Below are positions 5,718-5,766 of a stretch of 5,766 bases of DNA, one piece after another. The notes under the pieces were generated by a model. That model worked only from the letters and a program-made list of their open reading frames with translations. It was not told the origin of the DNA and ran no database searches. Origin of the DNA: DAITMV01 sp036834985 (GTDB lineage Bacteria > Pseudomonadota > Gammaproteobacteria > Burkholderiales > Burkholderiaceae_B); NCBI GenBank assembly GCA_036834985.1, contig DAITMV010000188.1, positions 1 through 5,766 on the forward strand. The letters run 5' to 3'. Every line of letters begins with the position of its first letter. Position 1 is the stretch's first letter. The translations under genes and the position numbers were made by a program.

Positions 5718-5766
5718 TCGCTCCTTCGCCCTGCAGGATAGGGCGTTCGCTCAAGCTTCGCCGCTC
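5718..5766. repeat. Hairpin flanked by TCGCTC...TTCGCC repeats at the window edge
   Basis: CGCCCT (5727-5732) and AGGGCG (5740-5745) form a perfect 6-bp stem with a 7-nt loop. TCGCTC followed by TTCGCC occurs before it (5718-5730) and again after it (5747-5762, with a 4-base insert). The pattern resembles a unit of a dispersed intergenic repeat cut by the window edge, but one copy cannot prove that. Confidence 0.35.

Larger units (their letters stand above)
5411..5766. other. Right intergenic region, GT-rich and repeat-bearing, no supported gene
   Basis: No frame here shows a recognisable protein. The rightward frame at 5423-5605 lacks an RBS and family features. From about 5485 to 5680 the plus strand is rich in G and T. 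It carries short repeated words: CAGGTTCGAG at 5581-5590 and 5676-5685 (core GGTTCGAG also at 5544-5551), CTTTGCG at 5612-5618 and 5661-5667, and an imperfect pair at 5607-5626 and 5630-5643. This looks like non-coding or degenerate DNA upstream of the leftward operon. Confidence 0.5.

Noticed and set aside
5727..5766. Possible integron attC site or CRISPR repeat
   Set aside because: The hairpin lacks attC core sites, and the repeats are neither regularly spaced nor long enough for CRISPR.

Overview
The window holds a compact four-gene accessory locus that looks like part of a surface-glycan or protein-glycosylation cluster, probably from a gammaproteobacterium. That placement is an inference. 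It rests on the roughly balanced base composition, the purine-rich Shine-Dalgarno sites, and resemblance of the proteins to families I know from Pseudomonas/Haemophilus-type bacteria. No marker gene fixes the organism, and there are no rRNA, tRNA, transposase, phage or CRISPR features.

Layout. Positions 1-333 are non-coding as far as I can tell and contain a possible terminator, a 7-bp inverted repeat and a candidate promoter. Two rightward genes follow: an ATP-grasp/HAD fusion protein (334-1620, TTG start) and a class I SAM-dependent methyltransferase (1633-2391). Two leftward genes face them: an HMW1C-like (GT41) glycosyltransferase (5410-3530) and a VioA-like DegT/DnrJ/EryC1-family sugar aminotransferase (3533-2394). 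The GT41 stop and the aminotransferase start overlap as ATGA. The two operons converge tail to tail with only 2 bp between stop codons. Positions 5411-5766 are a GT-rich non-coding stretch with a weak promoter candidate, short repeated words and a hairpin near the right edge.

How the genes may work together (inference). The aminotransferase would convert a nucleotide-linked 4-keto-6-deoxyhexose to a 4-amino sugar such as dTDP-viosamine (Qui4N). The ATP-grasp domain could then ligate a carboxylate to an amine, possibly that sugar nitrogen; the fused HAD domain could act as a phosphatase, and the methyltransferase could methylate the sugar or its acyl group. The GT41 enzyme, whose best-known relatives glycosylate asparagines of adhesins in the cytoplasm, would transfer a sugar to protein. 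This resembles in outline the modified-viosamine flagellin glycan of Pseudomonas syringae, but with different enzymes. No flagellin, adhesin, sugar dehydratase or acetyltransferase gene lies in the window, so the target and the exact sugar are unknown.
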